A DNA stretch of 64,000 bases, from the NCBI GenBank assembly GCA_006384855.1, contig VCJN01002158.1:1-64000 (forward strand). The letters run 5' to 3'. The position numbers and the translations under genes were made by a program. Of this stretch, positions 1-12,720 are shown piece after piece. This DNA comes from Tetraselmis striata. Lineage: Eukaryota; Chlorophyta; Chlorodendrophyceae; Chlorodendrales; Chlorodendraceae. A model generated the notes under the pieces. That model did no database searches. It was not told the origin of the DNA and worked only from the letters and a program-made list of their open reading frames with translations. Positions within the stretch are counted from its first letter, which is position 1, and every line of letters begins with the position of its first letter.

Positions 1-1420
1 CACCCGTGCGGCTAGACTGCGAGTTGCCGAGCCCGTACACAACAATCTTCTATGGCCGACGACCAGATTCTCAAATATGCCGACCCCCAAATATGCTTTC
101 ATTACACGGCCGGCGGCCATGGTGCGCGGATTGCAACAAACGAGGAGGAGTCGTGTGACATACAGAAGGGGTTCGCAAAGCCGCAAGTGTAAGCGCCGCG
201 GGCCGGCACCACAAAGGGCATCACGCGTTTTTGATGAAGTTTCTGCGGTGTATGTGGAAATGCCGCAGTCGTAAAGCACATGAGGAGCCGTGTATACCAC
301 GCCAGTGCCGCTAGATTGTGAGTTGCCGAGCCCGTATACACAGCAATTTTCTATGGCCGACGACTAAATTCCAAGCAGCCGACCCCCATATATGCCTTTA
401 CATAGCAACATCACAAGGCCGACGGCCGTGACGCGGGACTTGCAGAAAAGGCGAAGGACGAGTCGTGTGACACAGAGAGGGGTTCGCAAAGCCGCAAATT
501 GTATGAGCGCCGCAGGCCGGCACCACAAAGAGCATCATGCGTTTTTGATTTATTCCGGTGTATGTGGTATAGTGTCGCAGTCGCAAAGCACATACGGAGA
601 CGAACGACACACCCGTTCGGCTAGATTGTGAGTTGCCGAGCCCGTATACATCAATCTTCTATGGCCTACGACCAGATTCCAGATTCCAGGCAGCCGACCC
701 TCATATATGCGTTTATACGCGAGTCTCGCAAGTAAAAGCGGAGGTGTCGTGTGATTCAGAGAGGGGGTTCGCAAAGCCGCAAGTGTGAGCGCCGCGGGCC
801 GGCACCACAAAGGGCATCACGCGTTTTTGATATTTTACACAGGTGTATGTGGTAAGTAGTGTCGCAGCCGCAAAGCACATACGGAGACAAATGACACACC
901 CGTTCGGCTAGATTGCGAGTTGCCGAGCCCGTATATACAGCAAACTTCCATGGCCGACGACTAAATTCCAAGCAGCCGACCCCCATATATGCCTGTACAT
1001 AGCAACATTACAAGGCCGACGGCCGTGACGCGGGACTTGCAGGAAAGGCGAAGGACGAGTCGTGTGACACAGAGAGGGGGTTCGCAAAGCCGCAAGTATG
1101 AGCGCCGCAGGCCGGCACCACAAAGGGCATCATGCGTTTTTTATTTACTCCGGTGTATGTGGTAGAATGTCGCAGTCGCAAAGCACATGCGGAGACGAAT
1201 GACACACCCGTTCGGCTAGATTGTGAGTTGCCGAGCACGTATACAGCAATCTTGTATGGCCGGCGACCAGATTCCAAGCAGCCGACCCTCATATATGCCT
1301 TTATACGCGAGTCTCGCAAATAAAAGCGGAGGTGTCGTGTGATTCAGAGAGGGGGTTCGCAAAGCCGCAAGTGTGAGCGCCGCGGGCTGGCACCACCAAG
1401 GGCATCATGCGTTTTTGATG
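1..1420. repeat. Tandem satellite, ~300-bp unit, about 4.7 copies
   Basis: The word GAGTTGCCGAG recurs at about 21, 320, 630, 917 and 1225, giving units of 287-310 bp. Each unit also carries GGTTCGCAAAGCCGCAAG and GCCGGCACCACAAAGGGCATC. Copies differ by scattered substitutions and short indels, and alternate units look most alike (for example 320 with 917, and 630 with 1225), suggesting a higher-order dimer of about 600 bp. The array is cut by the window start, so its full length is unknown. Short ORFs here recur from unit to unit and are not taken as genes. Confidence 0.9.
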
Positions 1421-1920
1421 TAAGCTTGGCAATAGTATGTAGTTTGCTAGGCAGATTGCTGACTTTAGGCGCGCTGTACTACCCGCCTATATGGCTGCCA
1501 ATCGTTTAAAATGCGGATGTATATGACATAGAAGGATTATGAATGAGCATATGCTTGACGATACTATACAGATTGCTAGGCAGTACCGCTAATACCTGAT
1601 ATTTGCTTACGGCACGCCACAGATTGCTGCCTTTAGGCATCCCGTAACTGCCTAGATGACTGGCAATCTTTGCGCATGCGCATATATATGGCATAGAAAG
1701 AATATGAATGCGCATAGGCTCACAGTTTGCTTGCCGTCCCCGGTCGATACGGGTACCTGCGTATTACTCTGGCCGTAGCAACTGCTTGATGGCCGCTCGC
1801 GACTGCGCCACCGTTGCATGCGCGGGGTTTTTGCATCTATAAACTCCCCGCCCTCTTGCTCACTACAATCTTGGGGGCCCGGTACCGGTAGACTAATGCG
1901 AGATTGCTAGTTCTCCTAAC
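1421..1920. repeat. Diverged short repeats, no gene
   Basis: Two related blocks of roughly 170 bp (about 1500-1560 and 1670-1730) share a GGCATAGAAAGAATATGAATG-like word and CAGATTGCTxxCTTTAGGC. Short words such as CAGATTG and CAATCT are frequent here and in the following satellite, suggesting common origin. No coding signal seen. Confidence 0.5.
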
Positions 1921-2040
1921 AATTACTACTACGCTACGATTGATGGCGCCACGAGGGGAGTGGGTGTAGCGTGCAAATTAACATTTACTACTACGCTACG
2001 ATTGATGGCGCCACGAGGGGAGTGGGTGTAGCGTGCAAAT
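1921..2040 (+). repeat. Perfect-looking ~60-bp tandem duplication
   Basis: A segment beginning TACTACTACGCTACGATTG and ending GTAGCGTGCAAAT occurs twice head to tail (about 1922-1978 and 1984-2040). The two copies appear identical apart from the junction, so the duplication is young relative to the neighbouring satellites. Confidence 0.85.
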
Positions 2041-2249
2041 ACACGGTCTGCGATATACGGGATGGCTACAATCAGACTCCAATCTCGAGGCGCGGTACCG
2101 GGAGATGATTGCTATTTGCGATGCTGCTAGTGGTATAACGCTACGATTGAAGGCGCCATGGCTGTATGTATGCACGCGCGCGGGAATGCCAACCGCTGCT
2201 ACTCACACAGCCGTGGTGCCGTCAATCTTAGCATTATACTAAACAACAC

Positions 2250-3790
2250 AAATAGCAAACTGTCGGTACCGCACCCAAAATTAGGCCGTTCCGGCATGCC
2301 GTGCCGAAGGCAACAATCTGCGGCGCAGCGCAGCAATCTAGGGCTCGCCGTCGCGAATCTGATGTACCTGGGGATGTAATTATGCACCTGCGTCTTGTCG
2401 CCGAGCCCATGCGCATGCATAATACTTCTATACGCCGCATTATCCGGGTACTGTAAGGCTTCGTGTATGGATTTAAAACATGCCCAAGGCAACAATCTGC
2501 GGCGGGGCGCAACAATCTGGGGCTTTACGTAAGCCAGAGTGAAGTTCTCAGGCGAGAACCTCGCTAGCAATCGTACATTCTCGTCAAGCGTCTGCGCTTT
2601 TGTCGTGCAGGTATGCAACAAATACTCCGGACAAGGAAAGTGTCTCAGCCAGGTAGGCCGTTCCTGCCTGCCGAAGGCAACAATCTGCGGCGCAGCGCAG
2701 CAATCTAGGGCTCACCGTCGCGAATATGATGTACCTGGGGGTGTGGCTATCTACCTCTGTCTTGTTGTTGAGCCCATACGCATGCATAATACTTCTATAT
2801 GCCACATTATCCGGGTACTGTAAGGCTTCGCAGCTGCGTATTGATTTAAAACATGCCTAAGGCAACAATCTGCGGTGGGGCGCAACAATCTAGAGCTTTC
2901 GTAAGTCAAAGGGAAGTTCTACGGCACGCCCCTCGCTAGCAATCATACAATCTCGTCAAGCCCTCAAAATATGCGCTTTGTCATACCAATCTGCGACATT
3001 AACCACACAAAGAAAGTGTTTCAGCCATGTGGGCATTTACCGCCTGCCGAAGGCAACAATCTGCGGCGCAGCGCAGCAATCTAGGGCTCGCCGTCGCGAA
3101 TCTGATGTACCTGGGGATGTAATTATGCACCTGCGTCTTGTCGCCGAGCCCATGCGCATGCATAATACTTCTATACGCCGCATTATCCGGGTAGCATCCG
3201 TGCATGGATTTCAAACATGCCTAAGGCAACAATCTGCGGCGGCGCGCAACAATCTGGGGCTTTACGTAAGCCAAAGTGAAGTTCTCATGCGAGCACCTCG
3301 CTGGCAATCGTACATTCTCGTCAAGCGTCTGCGTTTTTGTCGTGCAGGTATGCAACAAATACCCCGGACAAGGAAAGTGTATCGGCCAGGTAGGCCGTTC
3401 CTGCCTGCCGAAGGCAACAATTTGCGGCAATCTAGGGCTCGCCGTCGCGAATATGATGTTCCTCGGGGTGTAGCTCTCTACCTATGTCGTGTCGTTGAGC
3501 CCATGCGCATGCATAATACTTCTATATGTCGCATTCTCCGGGTACTGTAAGGCTTCGCAGCCGTGCGCGGACTTAAAACATGCCTGAGGCAACAATCTGC
3601 GGCGTGGCGCGCAACAATCTACGGCTTTCAGTAAGCCATAGTGAAGTTCTCGGGAGAGCACCTCGCTAGCAGTCGTACTTTCCCGTCAACCCTATGCGTT
3701 GTTGTCATACAAGTATGCAACAAATACCCCAGACAAGGAAAGTGTTTCAGCCAGGTGGGCAGTTACCGCATGCCTAACGCAACATTCCGT
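2250..3790. repeat. Tandem satellite, ~370-bp unit, about four copies
   Basis: GGCAACAATCTGCGGCG recurs twice per unit: near 2308, 2680, 3053 and 3413 followed by CAGCGCAGCAATCTAGGGCTC, and near 2490, 2862, 3227 and 3590 followed by a GGGGCGCAACAATCT-type word. Each unit contains two related half-units with different sequence between them. The long ORFs over the array (up to 190 aa) repeat with the unit and are not supported as genes. Confidence 0.85.
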
Positions 3791-5240
3791 ACTCGCTACC
3801 AGTAGTCGCTACCGTCGTAGTCAGATTGTATTACTCGATCGTTCGAGATCCTTACTGGCTATTGTAGTCAGATCGTAGCCTACCTGCATATCTCATCTCA
3901 ATTATGCACCCTACACCCGCTCACCTCGTGGCGCCAGCAGTCGTGGCGTAGTATTACTTGGAATACTAGCAATCTCGCAAGTCTGCCGGTGCCGCGCCCC
4001 AAGATTGTAGTGACTAGGTACCGGGGAGATTGTAGAGCAGTCGGTACCACTACCGGTTCTGGGCCAACTAGATTTGCGCGCTACACCCGCCAACAATCGA
4101 CGAGTAGCGACAGGGCTCGCGCACGATCTAGGCGGCTGAAAGAATTACATCTGCCCTGGTCAATGCACACTATTTCCCCTTCGGCTTGCCGTCCCTGGCA
4201 GATACGGGTGCCCGCGTATATCCCGGTCCTAGCCACTGCTAGATAACCGCCGGCGACGGCGCCACGGCTGAACGCGCGCGGGATTGCCCGCCGACGTTCA
4301 CGCACTAGCCTCGGCGCCGTCAACCGTAGCGTAAACCTACTGGCAGCAACAACGCAAATAGCAATCTGCCGGTAATGCGCCCCGAGATTGTAGTGAGGTT
4401 GCGGTCAGAACGTAGCCTACCCGTAGACGTTGCCTACGCCACGACTGTCAGCCAGACGGGCGCCGAGCTGTACCCGATATATCCGCATCCGGCTCCGCAT
4501 GAAACCCAATTAAGGACGGTACGAAGCGGGCGGCTGCTGCCGCACCCGCCGCAAGGATCGCCACGTCGGTTCGGCTGGCTATGACTATGGTACTGGGGTA
4601 GAAGCCGTGCCTTCGGCCTGCGTAGGCCTCCGCCGCCGCCGAGCGTCTGGGGGGTCCTTCATCGGCCCTGAAATCCGGTGACTTAACCCCCCCAAGCGAC
4701 ATTGCGCAAGGACCGTCGTAGGTACGGCTCGGTCATAAGGGTGTCTAGTGGCCCGCGCTTCACTCCGACGGCTAGCACGGCTAGCAGGGGTGACCACTGA
4801 CTGAGTGGCGTGCCGAGGAGTGTGGGTGGGTGCCGAGGGAGAGGTGGTTGTAGTTCGTTACGGCAGCCGTCGTGCACATCTTCGTGCCCCATATTTCCGC
4901 ACAATAGGCGGTGAAAATAGTACATAGAGGCAGAACAGGAAACCCTAATCGGGCAACGTGATTTGGCTCGAAAAACAGCAGCAAAACTAGGACCTCGCGG
5001 TACAGTACATTTTTGCTCGCGTTTTGGCCTTTTCTGAAGTGCGGGCCATATGAAAAGAAGTACTTCATGCAGAGGAGGGCGGGGCGCGAAGCAACGATGG
5101 AGGCGGGAGGCGAGGCGTTCATCATCGGTGAGGGGGGCTGAGGGCAGCGGTGAGCCGAGCACCTGCCGCTCATGTGACATAGCTGTCTATGGCAAATCCA
5201 GTAAGGGCGACAAGGGGAAGGGACACGCTCACTAGATGTA
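3791..5240. other. Gene-free stretch with degenerate relatives of the left satellites
   Basis: To about 4470 the sequence keeps fragments of the 1.4-2.2 kb repeats: the GGCGCCA block, CAATCTCGCAAG, and CCCGAGATTGTAGTGA, which recurs as CCAAGATTGTAGTGACTAGG. After about 4500 no repeat or convincing exon was seen. The ORFs here (for example 4683-5180 minus) have no recognisable domain and overlap one another on both strands. Confidence 0.45.
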
Positions 5241-5599
5241 ATTAATGCATTCACATCTTCCTTCGCTTCGTCGCCGCTTTCTCTGCCATCTCTGCCTTCA
5301 CGGCACACGCCTTTGCCTTGGGCAGGTGGGGCTGTGCACGATGGGCTGGTCCATGCATGTCACGGTGGTGCGCGATCAAGGTGCTGCGCGTCGTGACTTG
5401 GCCAGTCCTGGAGAGCATCACCTTGCCGGACTTGAGCAGGTGCTGGGGCTGTTGGTTGCTGCCGTTGCGGAAGCCCTGCTTGATCTCCATGTTTGCAGTG
5501 CTCCATGCACTGAGCACTCAATGCGTCAAGGTTGCCATGCAGTTCTATCCATCGGGAAATTGCCGTCATGCAACTTATTCATGCACGGAGTGATGTCCT

Positions 5600-5925
5600 T
5601 TGCTGCCGCGATGTTCATGAAGGCTGCGAAGAATACCTCCGTAGCTGCCCGTAGCTTGTAGGTCAAGGTAACTTATTTCGTTGTCGCTGAGCGCCACCTC
5701 AAAAACAGCGCGATGACTTCGCCTCCCGTTGTGTTTGCAGTTGGAGATGCGTGCTATCAACGCCTATGAGCACTGGACTGCGGGAGGGCCCGATCAACAC
5801 TGTCTTCCACCAGGACTTTGTCTTCCCGCCCAGGATTGTGCATGGCAGACTTGTCACATATACATGGACAGAGGCCAGCAGCACTGCTGGCAGGGGGCGG
5901 CGGCAAAGGGCCGCCGGTGACGCTG
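5600..5925 (+). pseudogene. Fragment of the CACTA/tnp2 transposase C-terminal region
   Basis: The region translates to pieces matching the end of the minus-strand transposase gene at 17.7-18.2 kb: the words TYFVVAERH, SPPVVFAVGD, GPINTVFHQDFVFP and HGRLVTYTWTE have close counterparts there (SYFVVAERH, APPVVFAVGD, GPINTVFQQDFVFT). The match changes reading frame between VGD and GPINT and stops after the CTGGCAGGGGG word. No upstream transposase domain accompanies it, so this is a decayed fragment in the opposite orientation. Upstream sequence (5245-5600) may belong to the same old insertion but was not matched. Confidence 0.75.
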
Positions 5926-5959
5926 TGCCGAGGCAGATGATCAGGTGATGGGCCACCTG

Positions 5960-6690
5960 TGTGATATATTATTGCTGAAGCATCTTACATGTTGTTGTTG
6001 CTTTCCTGCACTTTGCGCTGATGCTCATAGTGCAGCCCGGCACGGGTGGTGCTCCTACTTGAAGCACTCCCATGCCTACGACATCGCCGCCCTCGATGAG
6101 GATGATGGCGGTGTTGATGCCATGCAGTAGTAGCATATACGTAGCAACCGTGGCGTGTGTGAATTGAGCATATCCATATGTTGCGGGAGCAGTTGCGTAG
6201 TATGGCAGGCGCATGATACATATAGGCGTCGATTGGGTCTGGGGTTTCCAAATGTAATGTTAAGCAATACTATCTTACGAAACATGGCCAATCTGCATTA
6301 TGCTTGCACATATTGCGCGCATGCCTGCTTCACTAATTTTCCTGACACACTCAGAACATTTTTTTTTGATACTGACAACATGGGTCAATGTTACGCATGG
6401 ATGCCGCGGTGTACTGCAGTATCGTCGCGAGCAAGCATTGTCAACCGATGTTGACACAAAAGTTTGCATTTGTCTTTGCCGTTATACACACCTGTACTTT
6501 TTGTGAATTTCATGTCATTTGTGGTATGTATGTTGATTTGCATGTAATCTGTTCAGCAATAAGATTAATGTGAAACGCGTTGTGCATTACATACAACAGC
6601 AGATGCATCGTAGTGTCATTGATTATGTTATTGTGACGCCCCGGGTACCGAGGTACCATTACTACTCGAGACTGATGCAATGATATAAAG
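5960..6690. other. AT-richer intergenic stretch, nothing recognised
   Basis: No repeat, RNA gene or convincing exon was seen. A TATA-like TGATATAAAGT lies at about 6680, upstream of the small spliced ORF that follows. Confidence 0.4.
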
Positions 6691-6808
6691 TACGTGATGA
6701 GCCACCAGCCGCGCGCGCACTTTCACTCTTCGGCACTTCCTCTTCGCCTATTTATGCTGACCGCTTCGCATGATAAGCAGATCGCCCTGCTCGCCCCCCG
6801 TGCCACCA

Positions 6809-7454
6809 TGGCCTCCGCCAGCACCTTCCATGCCGCTGCCGGGACGGATGACGCGTCGTGGGAAGATATCATGCTGCCGAGAGGAGCACGCGAGCCCCCG
6901 CCTGTCCCGCGCGGCCCGCCCATGCGCTACTACCTCACGACAGTCTGCGCCGATGACACGTCGAGCGTTTTTGACTGGTCAAGCTGAACGGCCCGTCTGC
7001 CCACCCTAATTGACCGTGGAGGAGGAGCAAGCTGCCTTGCTTAAATCGATGAAGCCGACGCATGCAGCAAGGGTTCTTTGCATCCCTAGTGCAAAGGTGC
7101 GCTTGCCGGCCGGTTTACCTGCTCATCGTGTAGCTAGCTGCTAACGTTGTCGCTGCCCGAGCGAGTGTCGGCGACTAAGTGTTTTTTCTTTCATCACTAC
7201 CGCAGTCCGGAATCGACCAGAACGGCGCTCCGGTGCAAGACCTGTCTACCGGCTACAGCCCCCCTCCCCCGCTCGCTCGACGAGCTCATGTTCCCCGTGC
7301 GGCTAGATCCCCGGCGCTTCGGGACGCTACTGCGAGGATGCAGGCTGGACGCCAGAGGAAGCAAGTGCAACGGGAGCGCGCGGCGGCATCATGCCAGCCC
7401 CGTCAAACAAGCTCCCTAGCCGCGGGGCGCAGCAGATGGCAGCAGCTGCCATGA
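6809..7454 (+). CDS. Small putative spliced gene, function unknown
   Basis: Proposed start MASASTFHAAAGTDD at 6809 lies about 125 bp after a TATA-like motif. The first frame runs to about 6987. A separate stretch near 7012-7140 reads LTVEEEQAALLKSMKPTHAA, and a pyrimidine-rich acceptor (TTTTTTCTTTCATCACTACCGCAG) precedes an exon at about 7205 that reads SGIDQNGAPVQDLSTGYSP and ends at 7454 in a basic Gln/Arg-rich tail. Exon order and frame joins are inferred, not proven. No family was recognised. It could be the 5' part of a transposon protein, since the surroundings hold only repeats. Confidence 0.3.
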
Positions 7455-7459
7455 ATAGC

Positions 7460-8790
7460 ATGCCCCAGAAGTAGCTGCGGGCAATAAGGGGCAGTCAGCA
7501 CCCGAGCCGACAGCGGGCATAACACCACGTGCCGGCGCCAGGAAGAGGCCGGCGGCAGCGGAGCCAGCCGGCCGCAGGCCAGGGGGGGCGGGCACGGGCC
7601 GGGGGCGGTAGTAGACCCATTGTAATTAAATTTCTAGTATTTCCCTACTACTTTATGCAGTTGCCGACCCATCCGCCATAAATCCGAAAATGTCCGGTGC
7701 CTTGACGTTAAATTTGCCAGCTAGGAGTAGGCGCGCCCATGTCCGCTTAACCACACCCCGAAGCTCGACGCTCATTGGCCGCTGATCCAGCCTGTCACCT
7801 CACCTTTATTAAATCACAAAACCAACCGTGACTACCGTGTAATGCATTTTTGCAGCCTTTGTTGTGTATCGACCAGTACCCTACTGCCCCGCCTGCTCGT
7901 CATCATCACTCGTCATCACGCGGGTATCTTCCGCGCGTACTCGTGAGGAGGCGCGCGCCTAATAGCAGATATGAAGGGCGGCGATTCCCGTAAAGTACAG
8001 TGACTCGTGTACTCGTGTCGTACTTTGTGCACTCGTGACTACCGAGTACCCGCTACTCGCTATAGTACTTTGATGCAGGGCTCCGCTGCCGTACTCATCC
8101 TTACCGCCAAGTTTAAAGTACTGTGACGCCTAACGTTAGGCGCGATATATACAGGCGACTAATCGCGCGTGGTAGTCGTTAAACGCGGTTAGGCGGACCC
8201 CGTTTCGACGAGTGTCGCCGAGCGGCAGCATGCTTTTTTTTGTAAACGACATAGTGCCCGTTGTTGTCCTCGCCAGTTGCCGCCACCGAGACAGACTCCC
8301 GTCCGTGCTTAAACCGGGGCCTCGTCAGTAGCGAGGGGGGGGGGGGGGGGGGGGGGGGGTCGGCTGGGCGCGAGCAGATTCGGCTTGGCGGCTGGCGATG
8401 GGGGTGCCCGCGCGGCCCGGGTCCGCGGAATGGCGCGGAAGCAACACTAGTCCCTTTTCCCCTCCCCCGGCCTCTAGCTGAGGTACCGCAGCCCCGACAT
8501 CTACCTCCTCGTTCTCATTGGAGGTCCGATGACACCGGACCCGTCTTCTCGCCAGTGGAGCGTGCCACGGCGGTGATAGCATGGCCCTCAGGCAGGGAAC
8601 GAATGCAATATGCATATTGCCACGCCGTATTAAGCTTTACTTGTACACGTAGCCGCGACCGTTACGACCGTTCGTGAATGAGGGAGAGCAAAAAGCAATA
8701 AGCCTCCAAATCCGGCACAGCATGGTAACTGGTACCCGTTTGTCCAATAATGAAAAAGTCCTCGTACAATAAGTAATGAGCGGCGTAGCA
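7460..8790. other. Intergenic stretch with a G tract
   Basis: Holds a homopolymer G run at about 8334-8360 inside otherwise unremarkable sequence. Frames near 8261-8677 owe their openness to this G run and are not supported. No gene seen. Confidence 0.4.
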
Positions 8791-8797
8791 CCGGCGT

Positions 8798-8940
8798 TAG
8801 CCCTTCAGATTCGAATGAGGCAAGGTCTAGTCCTTCGTTCGTGGCTATGAAAGGCCTTCGGATGCAGCTGGCGTACGGGGTCGTGCTTGGGCGGCTTCGG
8901 CCGATGACTACCTGGGGGGAGCTGTACTTTTTACTTTTAT
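8798..8940 (+). mobile_element. Diverged 3' part of the tRNA-derived SINE family
   Basis: From TTAGCCCTTCAGATTCGAAT through GGCGGCTTCGGCCGATG to a tail of TACTTTTTACTTTT, this matches the body and tail of the SINE copies near 33.4, 44.5 and 45.8 kb, in the opposite orientation to them. Many substitutions and the absence of the tRNA-like head indicate an old, 5'-truncated copy. Confidence 0.7.
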
Positions 8941-9128
8941 ATGGGTAGTTTAGTATCTTATTATCTCCTTCCGTGGATATAGCCCAATACTGAGGGCGAT
9001 GAGGTTGGTTGCTGTTGAGGTGGCAACACAGTTCTCCACTGCATGGTCAAGGCCTCGTCTATTATTCCGGGCTTATGATATGTGCCAGCAGCATAGTAAG
9101 CACACATAGACGCATCATATCCCGCCGC

Positions 9129-12077
9129 TCATTTTTTGTTATTCTCATGTGAGATGCACGGGAACATCGCGAGTTGCGCATGCTGCACAAAGCCATGTCC
9201 CACCTTGTTCGTTGTATCGGCCGTCCACCCGACTTCCATAAACTCCAGCCAGTCTACAATATCGTTAAAGTGTCTCTTCTTCCTCGACAGACTATCGGGG
9301 TCACCGGCGTGCTGCCGCGTGCGAAGGTGGCGGCTGCCATATGTGGCTACCGCCATTATACGCAACATAGGGTTCACCGGCGCAGAGCGCGGCTGTACTA
9401 GAAGCTTCTAGGGTAATTGTAAAGTGGAGGAAAGCCACCTCAAGCTTTTCCATCGCGTCGGAGAGGGTGTCGTAGATAGACGCAGTGCAATCTTTGAGCG
9501 GTGTCGGCGGTGTTCTTTGGGAGGCTCGTGGCGACAACATCGGCGTTGTGAAGCGGTAGGGAGGCGGGGGCAAGACAACGCATGACTGTCAACATACGAA
9601 CTCCGTCGTCTTTCTCCACGACGTTTTTGGATGCCGACGCTCACGCATACTGACAAAACGCCACTGGTCAGTTTCAAGGGCATGGCAGGGGTGGCTACTG
9701 TGAGAGTGGATGTTGTGCATAACATCATGATGCCCAGCGTCGGCCCGTGGCCAGGGTTTTGCGGCGGGTGTGTTGAATGGAGCCTCTTAAACAGGCGTGC
9801 TGGCGCCGCCAATGATAGCGCGCATGCAAACATGGGGCCAGGCGCGGCCGTACGCCTCGCTACGACTCCTCTAAAACAATATTAAGTAATGTTTAGGATT
9901 CAGCATCTTATTTTGCCGATATCCGCCGCCCCCCCCTTTCTGAGGGGGAAAATGGCAGCTAAATTAACAAATCAAGTTGTGATGATCTTACATACAACCG
10001 TACTCTACAATTGGTACAAGTACGAAAATCCAACTGCTCGTTTCAATAAAGGGAGGCATGCAAGGGAGATTAGCCGAAAAGTGCGCTGGTTGCACGGAAG
10101 GCCGAAAGGGCGGGGGACTTGCGGCAAAGAGCCATAAAAGAGGGAGGAAGGGCGGTTGTGCAGGCAAGAGGCCAGCACGACACTACGAGAGTTGTCCCAT
10201 CTAGCGGAGGATGATGATTTTGTAAGATTCAACGGGTAATGGGGCGGTGATCGCTGTTTTCGCCGAGGGTGACACGCAAAATGCTGCACTTTCAGCACCA
10301 ATATTGCCTGGCAGGTGTGCATTGCTATTTGGCCGGCACGACAAACTAGCGTGGCGCAGAGGCCGCGGGCAGCCGGTGTCGACACCGGCATACCCTAGGA
10401 ATAAGCGGGGGAAAGGAAGACCGAAGAACACAACATTCAACATTTTACAGTGAGGTAGCATGCATAGGAAATTAGCTACCTCGGTCGCTATCCTTGTGGA
10501 GCTCCAGTAGCTCGGTGAACTCGGGAGACCCCATGTCCTCAATCCCAGGGCGCGCGGAGGTAGCTCTCCCGGACGACATCAAGGGCGAAGGTGTCGCCGT
10601 TGTGCATTTGTGTGTCCCAGTGCCTGCGAAAGTATGATATGTATGCGTCAGCTTCCTCGTACTGTGGTCCTTGACTCCCTCTTGAGCGAGAGACACCACA
10701 CACTATGCGCAGTATCACGCCATCGACGAGTGCCGGTAGATATACCTCGACACATCCGCCGATTGGGCGGAAGTGGCGAATGTAGCGCGACTCGTACAAC
10801 ATGTAACGACTATTTGCCGGGAAGTACCGTTTGCGGTCGCGGCGGGCGGCCGGGTGGCGGCGACGCGGGCGCGGGCAGGTGACGTACGTGCATGGCGGCG
10901 TGGGAAAATGGCGATTGCTTGTTTATGCTATTGCGCCCCATATGTCGCGGCATGTTATACGAGTATACGAGTGTTTAGGCTAGGTGGATGATGATATTGC
11001 AATACATAATAATGACTGTCGTCTATGGTACAATATTCTAACGGAGGCCTCGTATTCACATCCTCGAACCAAGATGGCTGCTACGTCTAGTGCATAATAA
11101 CATGTCGCCGCTATCCAAGAACAATGTTATCACCGACGGATACGGTTCATGTGACGGCGGGTACTTCTTCCTCATCTAATGGTCGCTCTCATCATAGATT
11201 TCGTACTAGGAGAGAATTTGCAATGTGCGCGAGTAGTCGCAATAATTTACTCTTGCCCCCCCGACCCCGGAAGTTCACCGTTCCGGAGTGGCGCCCTCTT
11301 CGCCGGCAGCCGGCGGCATAGGAGTCTCTCGCTTGGGTAGTGAAGAACATGGGGAGCTGCTCCCGGATAAGCAGTCTCATTCTCGCGTCGGCCTCCGCCT
11401 CACGACGCCGTGCCTCGACGCGCGCTTGAGCAATGACATATATACGTCTCGACACCCTCGGCAGCTGCCGCCTTACTGCAAGTGTTGACCATCATGTAGT
11501 CGGTGCGGTGAGCCGCTGCCAACCATATCGAAGGGGTCGTCCGGGAGGGAGCCAAGGGGAGGAGAAAGTGAAGAGGCTTGGCTTGAGTTGGTCATGTAGA
11601 AGCAGCGAGAGCGGAGGGTGGATGCGAAGGTTTTGTACCGTTTCATCCGGGGAATGAGCACTTTGCACGGTCCGAAATCGCGAGTAAGTGTAATGCGGGC
11701 AAGTGTAGTGCGGGCAAGAGGCCAACACAACACTAAGAATAAAGTGGTCCCGTCTATAGCATGCTGCTTACATTTAGTGCATGCAATTCATCTGGATATA
11801 TCTAACAAGTATCCCCGAGGCACTAGCGGACGGCAATGATAGATGCGGTCAATACGGGGGTAACCGATGTTTTTACCAATAAGGGCGGCACGCAAAGTGC
11901 CGTACTAGCATGCTTCATCGTTTCTGTGCTATAGCACCAAGACTGCCCGGCGGGCATGCATTGCTCTGTGGCCGCCACGTCAAATGTGCGGGCAGCCAAT
12001 GTCGACACCGGCATTTCCTGGATTCCTAGGTCTAAGGATGGTAAGAAAACCCTAACAACAGCTCTAAACATTATTCA
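9129..12077. other. Gene-poor region with an old duplicated segment and unassigned minus-strand frames
   Basis: Segments at about 10160-10455 and 11713-12071 are diverged direct copies: both run GGCAAGAGGCCA... to a block with GTCGACACCGGCAT and end near an AACATT word. On the minus strand, frames at 9129-9573 (DIVDWLEFMEVGWTADTTNK) and 10539-10802 (FRRHWDTQMHNGDTFALDVV) look protein-like in composition, but no family was recognised and no exon chain could be built. The likeliest reading is a decayed transposable element. Confidence 0.35.
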
Positions 12078-12248
12078 TCTGCATTCTCTCTGCCGGTGTG
12101 CAGATGGCCAAGTCTGATGCGTGTGCTCGTGCCCACTCTGCGTCTTCTCATGTTACTGCTTCCACCCCGCAGTCGCTGTAGAGGACCTTTCTCATTGCCT
12201 TTTATTTTGGTGATTTCCGATATCGCCTTCTGCTGCTAGCTCATGTAA
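12078..12248 (+). mobile_element. Severely 5'-truncated LINE-like 3' end
   Basis: Starts abruptly at GCATTCTCTCTGCCGGTGTG and runs to GCTAGCTCATGTAATTAT. It is nearly identical to the 3' end of the larger LINE-like copy at 33150-33320, with a handful of substitutions. Only the last codons before the TAG and the 3' untranslated end are present. Sharp 5' truncation with a shared 3' end is the usual product of target-primed reverse transcription. A further short piece of the same tail occurs near 36180 and 46100. Confidence 0.75.
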
Positions 12249-12720
12249 TTATATATCTGCTTTAAAAGCAAATATGCATTCGTGCTGCGCTGGTTCAGCT
12301 GCGCGCGCATGATGGTACAGATAGAACGCCAACTGTACAGCCGCTGTGCCAGCAGTGCGTCGAGATGTACTATACGAGGTACAAAGCTTTCGAAAACCCC
12401 GACTTAGCGATATGAGCCTGCTGCTGAATATGGCCAGTTCACCGCCAGTTGGCAGTAGTTGCCCATCAACATCGATATATTGCTGGAGAGGTTAATGCTG
12501 AGGTGGCGCTCCACGCCCTCGGCATCGTCAGCGCACCATCGGCAGGACATCGGCAGGCATCTGCTCATCGTTTTGCATATCGTAATCTCTATGTGTTGTG
12601 GGACTGAGCAATCTGTCCGTACACGAACCACTTCGACGCGGTTGCCTCGCTCTGCCTGGCTGTGAGTATTTGAAACCATAGGAGTACCCCTCCCGGCGGC
12701 AGAAGCAGCCATCTGACACA

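Noticed and set aside
2199-3550. Proteins of 140-190 codons in the left satellite
   Set aside because: They recur with the 370-bp unit, on both strands, with no domain.
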